Shown here in pieces: positions 11,932 through 23,816 of a DNA stretch of 64,000 nt. Under the pieces are notes generated by a model. It did no database searches and was not told the origin of the DNA. It saw only the letters and a list, made by a program, of their open reading frames with translations. The position numbers and the translations under genes were made by a program. How positions within the stretch are numbered: position 1 is the stretch's first letter; the number at the start of each line of letters is the position of its first letter. Origin of the DNA: Diphasiastrum complanatum (Eukaryota > Streptophyta > Lycopodiopsida > Lycopodiales > Lycopodiaceae); NCBI GenBank assembly GCA_029204225.1, contig CM055101.1:42062927-42126926 (forward strand). Reading direction: 5' to 3'.

Positions 11932-14900
11932 ATTCTCAATTGTCTGTGACAATCTTCGAAAAATCAAGGATCTCCTTTAAAATTTCGGGTAAACCTCGAG
12001 ATATTCCACTGAAGGATAAGAAAAAATTCATGTACTACTTCACCAGAGGGGTCAACAACACAAAGTTGTCTGAGCTTTTTATTCATTTAGTTGAGAAGCC
12101 TGGCAAGAGAGACTCGCAGTTCAAAATCCAAAGAAAATTGCTTGCTAATCAACCAGATGAGAATGAGGAAGAAGGTTTTGTGAACGTGCTTGTAAAGGAG
12201 ACGGGTAAGTCTCATTCTATTTTCATTTTGAACGAGACTATGATAAAGATTCAACTTTGCCAAGACGAGGCCATCAAAACTTACTTTGATAAAGTTCTAG
12301 TTACTTTGGTGTGTAATTATAAAATCTATCTTTATTCATGTATGTTTACAAGTGTTCCATGCTTAGCATAGTGGTTACCTAAATATAAAATTTCATGAAC
12401 TTCTAAGTGGAAAATCTTTTTGTAAATTGAGTTGTCATGTGTTGAGAGCATGGCCAATACAAATGCCTTTATTCATTATATTTTAAACTTGTTTTTTTGT
12501 TTCTGTCCAGAGCATGAAGCAATGCTTAAAAATGGTGCTAGCTGTTATTATTGAGAAAAAAGATCTGGTCTACTCATTACGGAGTTTAAAATGTGTATCT
12601 ATTGGACCTCGCAAGCTTGCTTCTACCAATGCTCAGGTCACAAAGCCAGCCTCTGAAAACGTTGAGGATGATATTGTAGTTGTCCCTCATTCCAAAAAAA
12701 AAAGATCACATAATATTCTGAGTCCTCTCCCACTAGACCCAAGTCACGTCCAAAGACAATGGCTACACATCGCCACAAGTCCATTCCATCAGCTGAAAGC
12801 AAGAAAGCCGTGACTGAACCGTCGATGTCTTTACCTAGTGCCTCCATCCGCCTCTTACAAGATAGCTCTGAGATTGTTAAATTAATGGAAGAAATTCATA
12901 AAACAAAAAAAAATTAAAGAAACAACTTTGATTTTAGATATAAATCAGTGTGATAGGCCACCCGTAGACCCAATAACAGGAGATAGGCCAATGGAAGTAA
13001 GAGAATCAAATGAAACACATGTACATAACCTAAAAATAAAATTTAAAGATCATACACAGGCCATAGTTATCCCATTTGTTTTTTTGGTTGATCCCAACGA
13101 ATGCAATGACGTTGCAAATTTTGATTTTTCTTTATTAGATTCATATCATTTTTTTGTTCTTGGAGGCATACATAGTTTACAAGCCCGAAAACAGTTATCT
13201 CAAGAGTATTCCCATATTTCTTTCCTTTCGAACTGTGAGTGCAATTGCATTTGTTGGCCTGACAGTGAAAGAAGCCAAATTATTGGCTTGGGACCATAAT
13301 ATTGATCAAGATTACTGCCTGAAGATGATTGTCATACAAAGAATCTGGTTCTTTCAAAAGAATACACGAGTCTCCAAAGTAGGAGATGTGAATCAACTAG
13401 AGCTAAAAGTACTCTATGCTCAAGAGACAGTACAATCCTTTTAAATTTTTCTATCAAACTAAAATTTTGAACTCAATTTTAATACTCCTTAAATTCCTTA
13501 TCAAATAATTTAAATTCTTTTTTATTTTAGGTGTGGGCCCTTGTTGGTAAAATTTTTGACAAATGAAAAAAAATTCAAATAAAAGGCCAACCTGCTCAGG
13601 GTGCCTCAAAGTCAAAGAAGAAAGTTGTCAACACTCAAACTCTGAAGCCAATCCCTACAGAATTGAGAATATCAGAGTGGAAGAATATGCAAGGAATTAG
13701 CTCTTCAGAGCTAATAATAAGTGTTCTTTCTAGAGTTGCCGATGGTCATAATTTAAATGATTATTATCATGTTACTTTTTGTAATAAAGTGATTTTCATG
13801 ATTTTGTTGGATTTTTAACAATTATACTTTTTAAATGCAAGCATAAATTATTTATGAAAGTTTAAGAAGCCCTTGTGACAGGACTAAATTGTCAAGATTT
13901 TGAAGAGTGTCGGAGGCTTTATCCTCTGAGCAGCTGCTATGAATCTTTGACTCCATTTTTTATTTTGTTTCGAGACATGGTATTTACTAGCATAGCTGCT
14001 TATTAATTGTTTCTTTTTTATATTTTATGTCTCCTATGCTAAGCATAGTTTTTTTCTTTATTTAATTATTTCTTTTTTATATTTTAAGTCTCCTATTATA
14101 TTTTATATTCTATGTCTTCCATGCTAAGCATAGCTTTTTCTTTTTCGGTCTCCCGAAGATAAGAAAAACAAAGTCCTTCCAAAGCAATTCAAGAGACATA
14201 TTCTGAAGGAAAAAGCAGAAAAAAAGGACAAGGAGAGATTAGCACAGGGTGAGACCATTGTGGAGGAGAATCCATTAGAGACCTACGTTCTCAAAAGTAT
14301 CAATGATCAACTATGCTTTTACTCATTTGAGGAGGGCGATTGCAGAAAAATTTCAAAATTTTTAAAGAAAAGGCCTTATACACTCTACATTGTTGATATA
14401 CCATATGGATTTCAATTGAAGAAATCATTAAATGCCGATTGCCCCTTCAAATTCACTAAAATCCATAGTTTTATGCAAGGTTTTCTCGAAGTCATAACTT
14501 CTTCAATTTAGAGAGTTGTTATTTTTCATTCTTCTTGGCAGTCAGCTTCAGTACAAAAAGCTCTATTAACTTTCTGTAATACGGAAATAGAAAATGTTGT
14601 GTGGTAAGTTTTTAAATTTCTGAATTATTAATTGTATTTTAATTCATAATTATATTTTAAATTTTTTATTTTAAAGTTAAATTTTTTTACTTTTATTACT
14701 TGTAATATTTCATGTTAGGTACAAGCTCAATGTCAAGAACTCGGGAGGAGCATGACTTTGCAATGAAATAGAATACATAACCATCGGTTATTATTATTTG
14801 GATGACAAACGTTCAGATGCTTCATTACAACACTTCCGGACTGACAAGTTTTGGAAAATTGTTCCAGTTTCCAGTCGTGACCAAGAAACTGAAGAATCCA

Positions 14901-15366
14901 ATGACGGGTTTTATTTTCTTGTCCCTACCAAAAGCCACAACAATCGATTAATCATTTAATTGATATTTTCACTCACCCAGCTGATTGGATTTTGGATTTA
15001 TTTAGCAGTAGCAACACCACGAGCGCATATGCTGTTCAGAAAGACAGACATGTTGTTGTAGTAGATTTAGATTCTAATTTAGTTGATTTTGTAAAAATGA
15101 GAATGAAATATCTTTCAGTTTTGTCAGATGAACTATCTGAGATGGGAGAGAGTATAGATAGCGAGGACTCAGCGTTTCCCTTGTTCAAGGAATCATAGCC
15201 TTCTGCTAGTGAAAAAGTAGGCGATATAGGAGAATTTACTGATGTCTTGATTCAAGATTATAATGTGGTTACGGTAGTCGAGGAAACTATAGAAGAGGTG
15301 CCACTTGAAACTACAATGACTACTCAAGAAAAAGAAAAAGATGTAAATGACCTCGATGATTTTTGA
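11932..15366 (+). pseudogene. ParB-like domain plus N6/N4-type DNA methyltransferase, intron-containing
   Basis: The first visible exon opens after tttctccctgcag (11931); any start codon lies upstream and was not found. Blocks: a Lys-rich N-terminal region (11932-12310); a Ser/Lys linker (12511-12910); and a ParB-like domain with VLGGIHSLQARKQL (about 13156-13197) and VGLTVKEAKLLAWDHN (13253-13300). Then a methyltransferase of circularly permuted order: VDIPYGF, the DPPY-type catalytic motif (14395-14410), VVIFHSSW, W-YKLN across a 115-bp intron (14604-14718), NEIEYITIGYY, then KPQQSINHLID (14932) followed by WILDLFSSSNTTS, the KP...DPFaGSGTT AdoMet-binding motif (to about 15024). An acidic tail ends at 15366. 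Stops at about 14509 and 14749 and single-base frameshifts (about 12915, 13215, 14930) make this copy inactive. ParB plus DNA methylase fusions are known from phages and bacteria; introns and flanking plant transposons argue against contamination. Confidence 0.65.
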
Positions 15367-16239
15367 AAATAAAAAATTCTCTTTTGTTTTAAAAAATAAT
15401 TGCGTTTATATTTTTTGATGTATTGTGTTTTGAAATCTTTTTGATTGATTTTTGTTCTTAAATTTGTTTTTTAAGAATTTAAAATATTTTAAAAATTTTA
15501 ACATTGATAATCATTAGCAAAACTAAAATTGTAACAATTTGTCAAGTTTATAATATTTTAATTTTGGATGTGTTTTTATAATATTTTTTGTAAAAAAAAT
15601 ATTGTTAAAAATCTAAAAAAATGAAACGATTTTTTTTCAGGGTGATTTAAAAATTTTCACAAATCATTTAATCTCGATTATTGTAAAGTTATTTCATTTG
15701 CGTTGATTTAATGTCTAAATATTCAATGAACTTACATAGGTATAAGTGAAGATTTGAAAATTTTAAAAATTTTAAAAATACTAATTAAAATTTTTATCAT
15801 AATTTAAAAAATAATTTTTTTGATACATGAATTGTAATTCAAAAAACTTTTAAAATTCCAAAAAAAAAAATCAATAACTTTTATTTTAAATAAACAAAAA
15901 ATATCTCTTAATTATTCTAGTGGTTGTGTATCTAATGATTTTATTTTGAATAGTATTATTATTTCATATGAGCTAATTTTAAGTTATTTATGAAAATGTA
16001 TTGACCAAATTTTTGTAGCTTGAATTATTTTCTAGCAAAATACAACATTATTTTAACATTACAATATATTTATTTGAAGCATTTTAAATTTGGATACTTT
16101 TTTAAAAAAATTAAAAAATCTGAAGAAAAAAAAATGGGTCTTCATGTCATTTTTTTTTTGTCATCATGTTATAATGACCTTGATTTTGGAATAATCCGCA
16201 ACAGTTCCATGTCTTGATATTACATGTTCAAGAACAATT
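15367..16239. other. Very AT-rich spacer, nothing recognised
   Basis: Long A and T runs with no family-like reading frame. It may hold the right end of the 9.4-15.4 kb element, but no terminal repeat was recognised. Confidence 0.6.
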
Positions 16240-16721
16240 CAATGAGTAACCCAAATCTGACACTTTTTTGAATTTAAGAAAATCTGATACTGCGACAACG
16301 TTCAAATACTTTTTTTCAAATGATCCAGATGATCTGTATCAGCACTATGGACTCCAAGATCATCCAATTCAAGAAATTTTTGCAAATACTCCTTGAAAGC
16401 AAATTGCATAACTCACTTAAATGAATTTGGTGTATTATATAGTCCAAATGACATGACTTTATAAGCATATGTACGTCCCTCATTTTGTTGCAAAAGTCGT
16501 TTAATGTCGATCAAAAGATGATGGTAAATTATTAGTTTCCTTTGGTGCTCCAAAGCAATACACAATCTATTCCATGATTTTGTAGCATGTAATTTTGCTT
16601 GTGTCTTTTGCAACTGTTCTTGCCTCCACTCACTTGGTAATCTATAGCTACCACTATGTAGTATTTTCTTCCAGTCACGTGTTAAAATAAAGCATTTATG
16701 GACCTTGCATAGATCTATCAT
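16240..16721 (-). pseudogene. Ty3/gypsy reverse transcriptase relic
   Basis: The minus strand reads EGRTYAYKVMSFGLYNTPNSFK (RT region around Y-V-PFGL-NAP-F), followed leftwards by sequence matching the better-preserved RT at 26.6-27.0 kb (FLELDDLGVHS-like and the LNPEKC-like stretch). Only a short, frameshifted part remains. The 16501-16721 section is less clearly RT. Confidence 0.65.
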
Positions 16722-17845
<1,124 letters not shown>

Positions 17846-18415
17846 AGCCCCTACGATCCATTAACACTACGATCCACAACAAAGATAGCTTACTCTTTCT
17901 CTCTCTCCCTTTCTCTCTCATAAAAGTATAATAACACACAATCCCAATAACAATCAGATCCAACAATTAGCAAATCCAAAGAAAGCATGAGAGATGGAGG
18001 AAAAGTGATAGAGAGCAAGGACATTCATCAATCCATTTCTGAAGAGAACCAATCTGCTTTATTGAAATGAGGAAATGAACATGAAGAGCAACTTGAGTTG
18101 GTCCCTTTTTATAGTAGAGAGGAGGACCCTGGCCTCTGAATCCTATTGGTCCATTTTTGCCTCCCTGATTATTCAAATTTAAAAAAGAGCGGGAACCATC
18201 CAATTTGGAGGGAAACCCAACTTTATTCACTAACTTGACATCTAGGCCCTGCGAGATTAAAAAGTCCCACAAAAAGGCCTGAAGTCCTTTTATTGACTTG
18301 TAACTAATCAAATAACTATGTGATCATCGGGTTGGACTTACACACGCAGGGTGCCAAATCCTCTCACTTATTAGCTAGGGTTAGGGTTGCCTTGAGATCC
18401 GCAAACCCTCCAACA
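17846..18415 (-). repeat. Truncated Ty3/gypsy LTR, minus orientation
   Basis: Its reverse complement matches 34876-35440 over about 570 bases with small indels. The LTR start TGTTGGAGGGT lies at 18415 on the minus strand, and a TATA-like element (TATAAAAAGGGACC) is conserved near 18110. The last ~165 bases of the LTR are missing at 17846. No partner LTR or internal region is attached, so it is a truncated solo LTR. Confidence 0.85.
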
Positions 18416-18465
18416 GTATCCTCCACAAAAACTGGTGGTGGTCCCATGACACCTGTGAGATGCAG

Positions 18466-18774
18466 TTATTGGGGACTTTTATTAGCTTCGCGTCGAATCT
18501 TTATTAAATGGTACTGCACCTTCTCCATAAAGTTGAGACGTGTAGCATTAAAATCTAAATTGTGTGGCAGAAAACAACGATGGGCTCCAACAATCCACTT
18601 TGAGATTGTCCATGATGTGAAGCATGATTCCCAGGAGTCTCCCATCATTGCTACACGAAAGTATAAACGAGCAACCGACAGCTGATCTTTGATATTCTCT
18701 GAGGCCATCGGCTTATTTGGATCGAATGCCAGAGGAGGGAGGCAATCATCCCATCTGGTTGCCACTGACACCAA
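18466..18774 (-). CDS. Unidentified short ORF (102 codons)
   Basis: Starts MVSVATRWDDCLPPLAFDPN and contains SWESCFTSWTISKWIVGAHR. The composition looks protein-like, but I recognise no family. It fills the gap between the truncated gypsy LTR and the copia element and may be a chance frame or a fragment of a captured gene. Confidence 0.2.
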   Translation of the reverse strand: MVSVATRWDDCLPPLAFDPNKPMASENIKDQLSVARLYFRVAMMGDSWESCFTSWTISKWIVGAHRCFLPHNLDFNATRLNFMEKVQYHLIKIRREANKSPQ

Positions 18775-18785
18775 CAGAGTTAGAG

Positions 18786-19005
18786 TTAGAATTAAAGATA
18801 AGGATCAGTTGGCCTTGCCATGAGGCAAGTCGACGAGACACGCGTCCCGCCAACGGCAACCTGGGTTGCCTGAGTGAACAACTATATGTACAATGTAATT
18901 TCATTTTGTGAAATACCGTTACTATGTGAGCTTGTTGTGGAGAGTGTTTTTCTATCTGTGTTACTGTGTAGCATGATCTGTGTTCCTGTGCAAAGCAAAT
19001 TCTAA
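18786..19005 (+). repeat. 5' LTR of the copia derivative
   Basis: Matches the 3' LTR but lacks a ~40-base block after TTAGAATTAAAG and has a shorter cctgggt..ttgcc segment. The ends TTAGAATT and AATTCTAA form an 8-base inverted repeat in place of the usual TG...CA. Confidence 0.85.
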
Positions 19006-19007
19006 GT

Positions 19008-19020
19008 TGGTATCAGAGCC
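19008..19020 (+). other. Primer-binding site, initiator Met tRNA type
   Basis: TGGTATCAGAGCC lies two bases after the 5' LTR; it is the standard copia primer site complementary to the 3' end of initiator tRNA-Met. Confidence 0.9.
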
Positions 19021-19639
19021 ATACATGGAGTGTACACAGTACAGCATCGCCGTTGAAGAGAGCTTCGGGAGAACTATCTTCTGAGAGTTCGAGGTTTACG
19101 GCGGGTTGAAGACGGAAAGACAAGCACTGGTGCACGATTTCTAGTTTATAGAGGCTTGCCAAGCTCAGCAGAGGGATTATTAGCCTGTGCATAGCATTAG
19201 ACAGGGACAAATTTGGTGAAAAATTGACAATTTTGAAGCCAGTTAAAAATTGAAACCGGGTTTGGGGTTACGGTTTTTTATACATAACTGGTGATTTCTT
19301 CGCTATTTGTGCACCGTTTTGGATGTCGTAAGGACAGGAAGGAAGCTAATTACATTGTCAACCAGCCATGGAGAGATTCTGAGGTTTATGTCAGAGATTT
19401 GTCTCTAGACAGTTAACCTAGCATATTTGCGGTAAAGGGTGAAAAAAGCCACTTTGTCAAGTTGAACTAAAATCATTGTTTCTCCACGGAATTTCATGAT
19501 TGAACACTCTACAGATTGGGTATCAGTAGGGCGACCCTGTCCCAGGCCTCAGTTCATGCTCAAATCGATCCAAAAACAAAATTGATCAAGCAAAAACTAG
19601 CTTGGGGAGGTGCGGCCATAGACAGAGAAGAAGCCAAAG

Positions 19640-19830
19640 GTGAACCACTTGCGAATCTTTGGATGTAAGGCCTTTATACACATTCCTAAGGAAGAGAGAC
19701 GTAAACTTGATGTAAAAGCTATCAAGTGTATATTCCTAGGATATGATGATTGTGTGAAAGGCTATAGATGTTTTGATCCAGTGGATAACAAAATCCATGT
19801 AAGCCGTGATGACAGGAAAATCAAGTATGT
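19640..19830 (+). pseudogene. Copia integrase C-terminal fragment
   Basis: Reads LRIFGCKAFIHIPKEERRKL and IKCIFLGYDDCVKGYRCFD, the conserved GYRC/LGY segment after the copia integrase core. Everything upstream (gag to catalytic core) is absent, and the frame is joined directly to the 3' part of RT at about 19832. Confidence 0.85.
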
Positions 19831-19833
19831 TGC

Positions 19834-20905
19834 TTGAAGAAAGCGCTTTATGGTCTTAAACAGGCACCACGTGCATGGTATAGCAGGATTGATGCCTACT
19901 TTCATTCAAAGGGGATGGTGAGAACACATTCTGATCCAAATCTATATGTCTTATGCTTTGATGGTATGGTTGCTTTGATTGCTCTTTATTTTGATGACTT
20001 GATTATTACCGGAGATAATCAAGAGATGATAGATATGATCAAGAAAGACCTCATGGAACAATTCGAGATGACAGATCTTAGCCTGATGCATTATTGCCTT
20101 GGGGTAGAGGTGTGGCAAAAAGGACACGAAGTGGGTTTAACACAGGTGAAGTATGGATTGCAAACCAGTAAATACTCCTATTGAACCAGGTAAAAAGCTT
20201 TCTAAGCTTAATGAGTCACAGTCATTTGATGCTACATTGTATAGGCGGTTAGTAGGGAGCTTCATTTACCTTATCATGACTAGACCAGATATATGCTATG
20301 TTGTTGGCATTTTAAGTCAGTTTATGGCAGCACCTACGGAAATGCATTGGAAGGCAGCTAAATGCATTTTGCATTATGTGAAAGGCACTTTAGATTATGG
20401 CTTGATTTACAGGAAGCATGTTGGTTTACCTGAGTTGTGTGGCTCTGTGGATGCGGATTGGGGAGATGACTATGATGATCGTAGATCCACCACAGGGTAT
20501 GTATTCCAGTTTTGTGGTAGTTGCTTTTCCTAGTCTAGTAAGAAGCAAAGTACAATTGCTCTTTCCACCACAGAAGCAGAGTATAAGGCAATGTGTAGTG
20601 CAACACATGAAGTTATATGGTTGAGACAAATCTTGGAAGAAGTTGGCATGAAGTAGAAAAATCCCACGACATTACATAGCAACAATCAGAGTGGCATTCA
20701 ACTAGCAAAGAATCCAGTGTTCCATGCGAGAACTAAAGACATTGAGATTCAGTATTACTTTATACGTGAGAGGCTACTGAGTCGTGAAATTCATGTTGCT
20801 CGTTGTAGCACAAAAGGACAACTAGCTGATATTTTCACTAAGCCACTTGTTGGAGAAAAGTTTGATAAGTTTAGATCAAAGCTTTCTGTACTTAAAGTTT
20901 GTTGA
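19834..20905 (+). pseudogene. Copia reverse transcriptase (3' part) and RNase H
   Basis: Begins KKALYGLKQAPRAWYSRID, with the RT active-site motif as LYFDDLII (usually YVDD, here F-DD), then DLSLMHYCLGVEV. RNase H follows with SVDADWGDD, STTGYVF, STTEAEYKAM and ADIFTKPL, ending at a TGA (20903-20905). A frameshift lies near 20155, and TAG stops interrupt near 20533 and 20656 within otherwise conserved sequence. Confidence 0.9.
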
Positions 20906-20950
20906 CTTTAAAGCTATGTATATGACTGTATAAAAAGTAGACTCTACTTT

Positions 20951-20960
20951 AAGGGAGAGA
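20951..20960 (+). other. Polypurine tract
   Basis: AAGGGAGAGA immediately precedes the 3' LTR, as expected for plus-strand priming. Confidence 0.8.
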
Positions 20961-20961
20961 T

Positions 20962-21232
20962 TTAGAATTAAAGTAGAATCATTGTGTTACTGTACTGTGG
21001 GTCCTATCAGTTGATAAGGATCAGTTGGCCTTGCCACGAGGCAAGTTGACGGGACACACGTCCCACCAACGGCAACCTGGGTCATGCATGGGTTGCCTGA
21101 GTGAACAACTATATGTACAGTGTAATTTCATTTTGTGAAATATAGTTACTATGTGAGCTTGCTGTGGAGAGTCTTTTTCTGTCTGTGTTACTGTGTAGCA
21201 TGATTTGTGTTCCTATGCAAATAAAATTCTAA
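20962..21232 (+). repeat. 3' LTR of the copia derivative
   Basis: 271 bases, starting TTAGAATT and ending AATTCTAA. It is the longer of the two LTR copies and shares the aaggatcagttggccttgcc block and the tgtgttactgtgtagcatga block with the 5' LTR. Confidence 0.85.
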
Positions 21233-21235
21233 GTG

Positions 21236-23816
21236 TTAGATCTTTTGCAAATATTGTCGATTGTCGCACCGTTGGATCTGGAGAGTGGACATACTCTCTC
21301 TGGTACGCTTGTAAAGCCCGGTGGAAGTCCACTGATATTGTCCAACTGTAGGGCTGATGGATGATTCGCCAATTGGGCGTATGGATGGTGATTTTGTCCA
21401 TAGCCAATCCCAAATCTTTCCATTTATTCCTTCTCGGCATTGGCACATAATAAGGATCGACCCACAATTGGCGAAGGTTGGCGACGTAACTCCTGATTGA
21501 TTTCGGAGTTTTCTCAAAAATTCTAATTCTCCATGTCGGCTACTCTCTCAATGCAAGTATTTTTTCCAACTCTTTGCCAGCCTCTATCCCGAAGATCTTA
21601 AACTTCAGAACCCAACCACCACGTGAGGACTCAGGCGGATGTTGCTTTAAGAAATTCTGAATCTGGTCCTCGACGCTGATGAGCCTTCTGAATAGAGGTG
21701 TGGAGCATGGACCCGCTTGCACTACCGGTAAAATTTAAGGTTGTTCTAGTATTTCTGGAGCCCCCCCCTGGTCCATGCCCGAATTTAACCATGTATCCAT
21801 TGGTACATCTTCTAGGCCGGTAGGGGATAATTGCGGCATGACCGGTACTTCCAACACCTGAGCAATTGCTTTTTCATAGGCGTTGATGGTTTCTTTAGCC
21901 TTGGCCAACTCAGTTGAAGCTGTTCCTTTGAACCTGTCAAAGCGGCCTTGGAATCCTTGAAGGGCCACTTGGTATGTTTCTACTTTCTTAAAAAAATACA
22001 CGATCTCCGTCAATGTGACCAAATGATCTGGTATTTGCGTCTGAAGATACACATCACGCTCAAGGGTGGTCGCATCCAATTCACCTTGAAGACGCATGTT
22101 TTTCTCCGCCATCTACAATTGACCCTTCAGCCGTTGCACTTGTTGTTTTGCATCCTGCATGGCCTTATCCACCTAATCTTGTGCGGCTGTCAGGGTGTTT
22201 TGCAGGGAACTGACGCATTCTTCCAGGCGATCAGCATGCTGCTAGGCCAGTTTCTTTTCAGCTTTAGACTTGTCTTCATGCTGCTTGGCAATATTCAACT
22301 CTCGATCCAACTGGACAATCTTCTAGCTGATCAGAGTGTTTTCTGATTTCATATCTGAAATTCTCTGCTCCATTTCTTTTTTTTTTATCCAGCATAGACT
22401 AGATCACTTTTGCAAGACTTGAGACCAAACCGAGAGCATCACCAAAATCTACTGTCGTGGAGGCAGTAGCAGAAGTAGGACCTGATGATATTGTCCTTGG
22501 TTGGCGTGGAATAGGTGTCGGTACTTCTTCTTCTTCAAAAATATCTTCATCCTCGAAACCCTCAGGCACGGTGGCGTCAAACTGCTTCGGTGATTTCATA
22601 GCTTGGTCGACCCGAAGTGCGGCTGGACTATCTTCAATGTGAGGTTGTTGACTTACATCTTCAACACCGACAGTAGTGTCATGGATTTGTTCGAATCCTC
22701 TTCCAGGGGATTGGACTTCAAAGGGCACAGGGCTCTGGGGCATTTCAAAAATTTTAGCGGCCCCAAGGGGTCAAAATCATCGAACATATCCATGAAAACT
22801 TGCATGTTTGGTGAAGTAGCTTCAATGTGCGGGGGTGAGTCGGCCTGGGCAGTTATGATGGGAATGGTAGTCCCAATGGTCACAGATTGTCCTTGAGTGG
22901 CAGCAGAGACGAGGGAAGCGTCAGAGGCGGGGGGGGCATCAAAAGTTCAGTGCGAACAGCAACAGGGGGTGGAAACGCAGCTGACGATGTATGCCTAGTG
23001 CGACGTCGTGACGCGGAAGGCGAGTCAAGAATGACGATCTCGCTGCATGGATGACAATGGCTATGAGAACTCGAGGCCTTGTGGGATTACTCGGCCGGTG
23101 TTTTTCATAGACCGGAAGCACAGAACTTAGGTGGAAACCATGGATTTTGTTTTCTAGATGAGAGGCGGCTAGAAGAGACAACAAAGAGCCAACAGCGAAC
23201 TGCTGCTTAGTATTGCTCTTAGTAGCTCGTTTGAGCTCACTAGAAACAGTCTTGAACCAATTATATGGTTCAAGAGGGGCTTTGGCCAACTTAGTATAGG
23301 AGTCAACTATCCTATGGAGGATTTGTGAAGTGATGCGGTCTTTCCTGAGGTTGCCAACCATCAGAAACTTGTTCAGTAGCTGGGCAGCAACGTGTATGAA
23401 AGGCTCAGTGATGGCTTTAGGGAGGTTTCTGTCGTTGGTCTAGTGCAGATCATTGGTGAGGTCAATGTAAGGTGTGATGGCTTGTTTGGCCTGCTTATGA
23501 TTGGGTGAGGCTTGTGTACCTGACGCTATACCTATGGTTGCAAGGGCGACCTCAGTGATGTGCACCTTGTGTGTTGCTCCCTGAAAAGTGATATTAAATT
23601 TGGATTTCTCTTTACTGAAGGCAAGAGTGATGAAATCCATGTTGATTCTACCAAAAAAGCTCTCTCATGGATATCCATTACAGTAAGTAAAGGCTCCGCA
23701 AGGGTCATCCACTGAGTGACCATGCTTGTGCTAGGAAGGATTATGATGTCCATTGCAGATGGGACATCACGATGGATAGTATAACGCGGAGACTGAGAAG
23801 TATCAGTAGAAGACAT
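21236..23816 (-). pseudogene. Extra ORF downstream of gypsy integrase, coiled-coil protein of unknown function
   Basis: The likely start is the ATG near 23816 (MSSTDTSQSPRYTIHRDVPS). In order: a globular N-terminal part (STSMVTQWMTLAEPLLTVMD, NITFQGATHKVHITEVALA); a part with QILHRIVDSYTKLAKAPLEP and SSELKRATKSNTKQQFAVGS; a Pro/acidic linker (DEDIFEEEEVPTPIPRQPRT); and a long heptad coiled coil (about 22400-22050, LDRELNIAKQHEDKSKAEKK). It ends in a Trp-rich tail (WVDPYYVPMPRRNKWKDLG). At least six of the in-frame stops are TAG at plausible Gln positions. No transmembrane segment of an envelope protein was seen. Function unknown; the retrotransposon additional-ORF class is the best description. 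Confidence 0.6.

Larger units (their letters stand above)
18786..21232 (+). mobile_element. Internally deleted Ty1/copia element (about 2.45 kb)
   Basis: Complete ends: 5' LTR 18786-19005, primer-binding site, leader, pieces of pol, polypurine tract, 3' LTR 20962-21232. Gag, protease, most of integrase and the N-terminal part of RT are deleted. No clear target-site duplication was found. Confidence 0.85.

Noticed and set aside
11932-15366. Bacterial contamination as source of the ParB-methyltransferase gene
   Set aside because: It has a plant-like intron, very AT-rich flanks, decay of the same kind as its neighbours, and continuous linkage to a eukaryotic DUF7869 gene and plant transposons.
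19008-19020. Part of a tRNA-Met gene
   Set aside because: The match is only the 3' terminal complement and sits directly after an LTR, so it is a primer-binding site; the same applies at 49990 and 27905.
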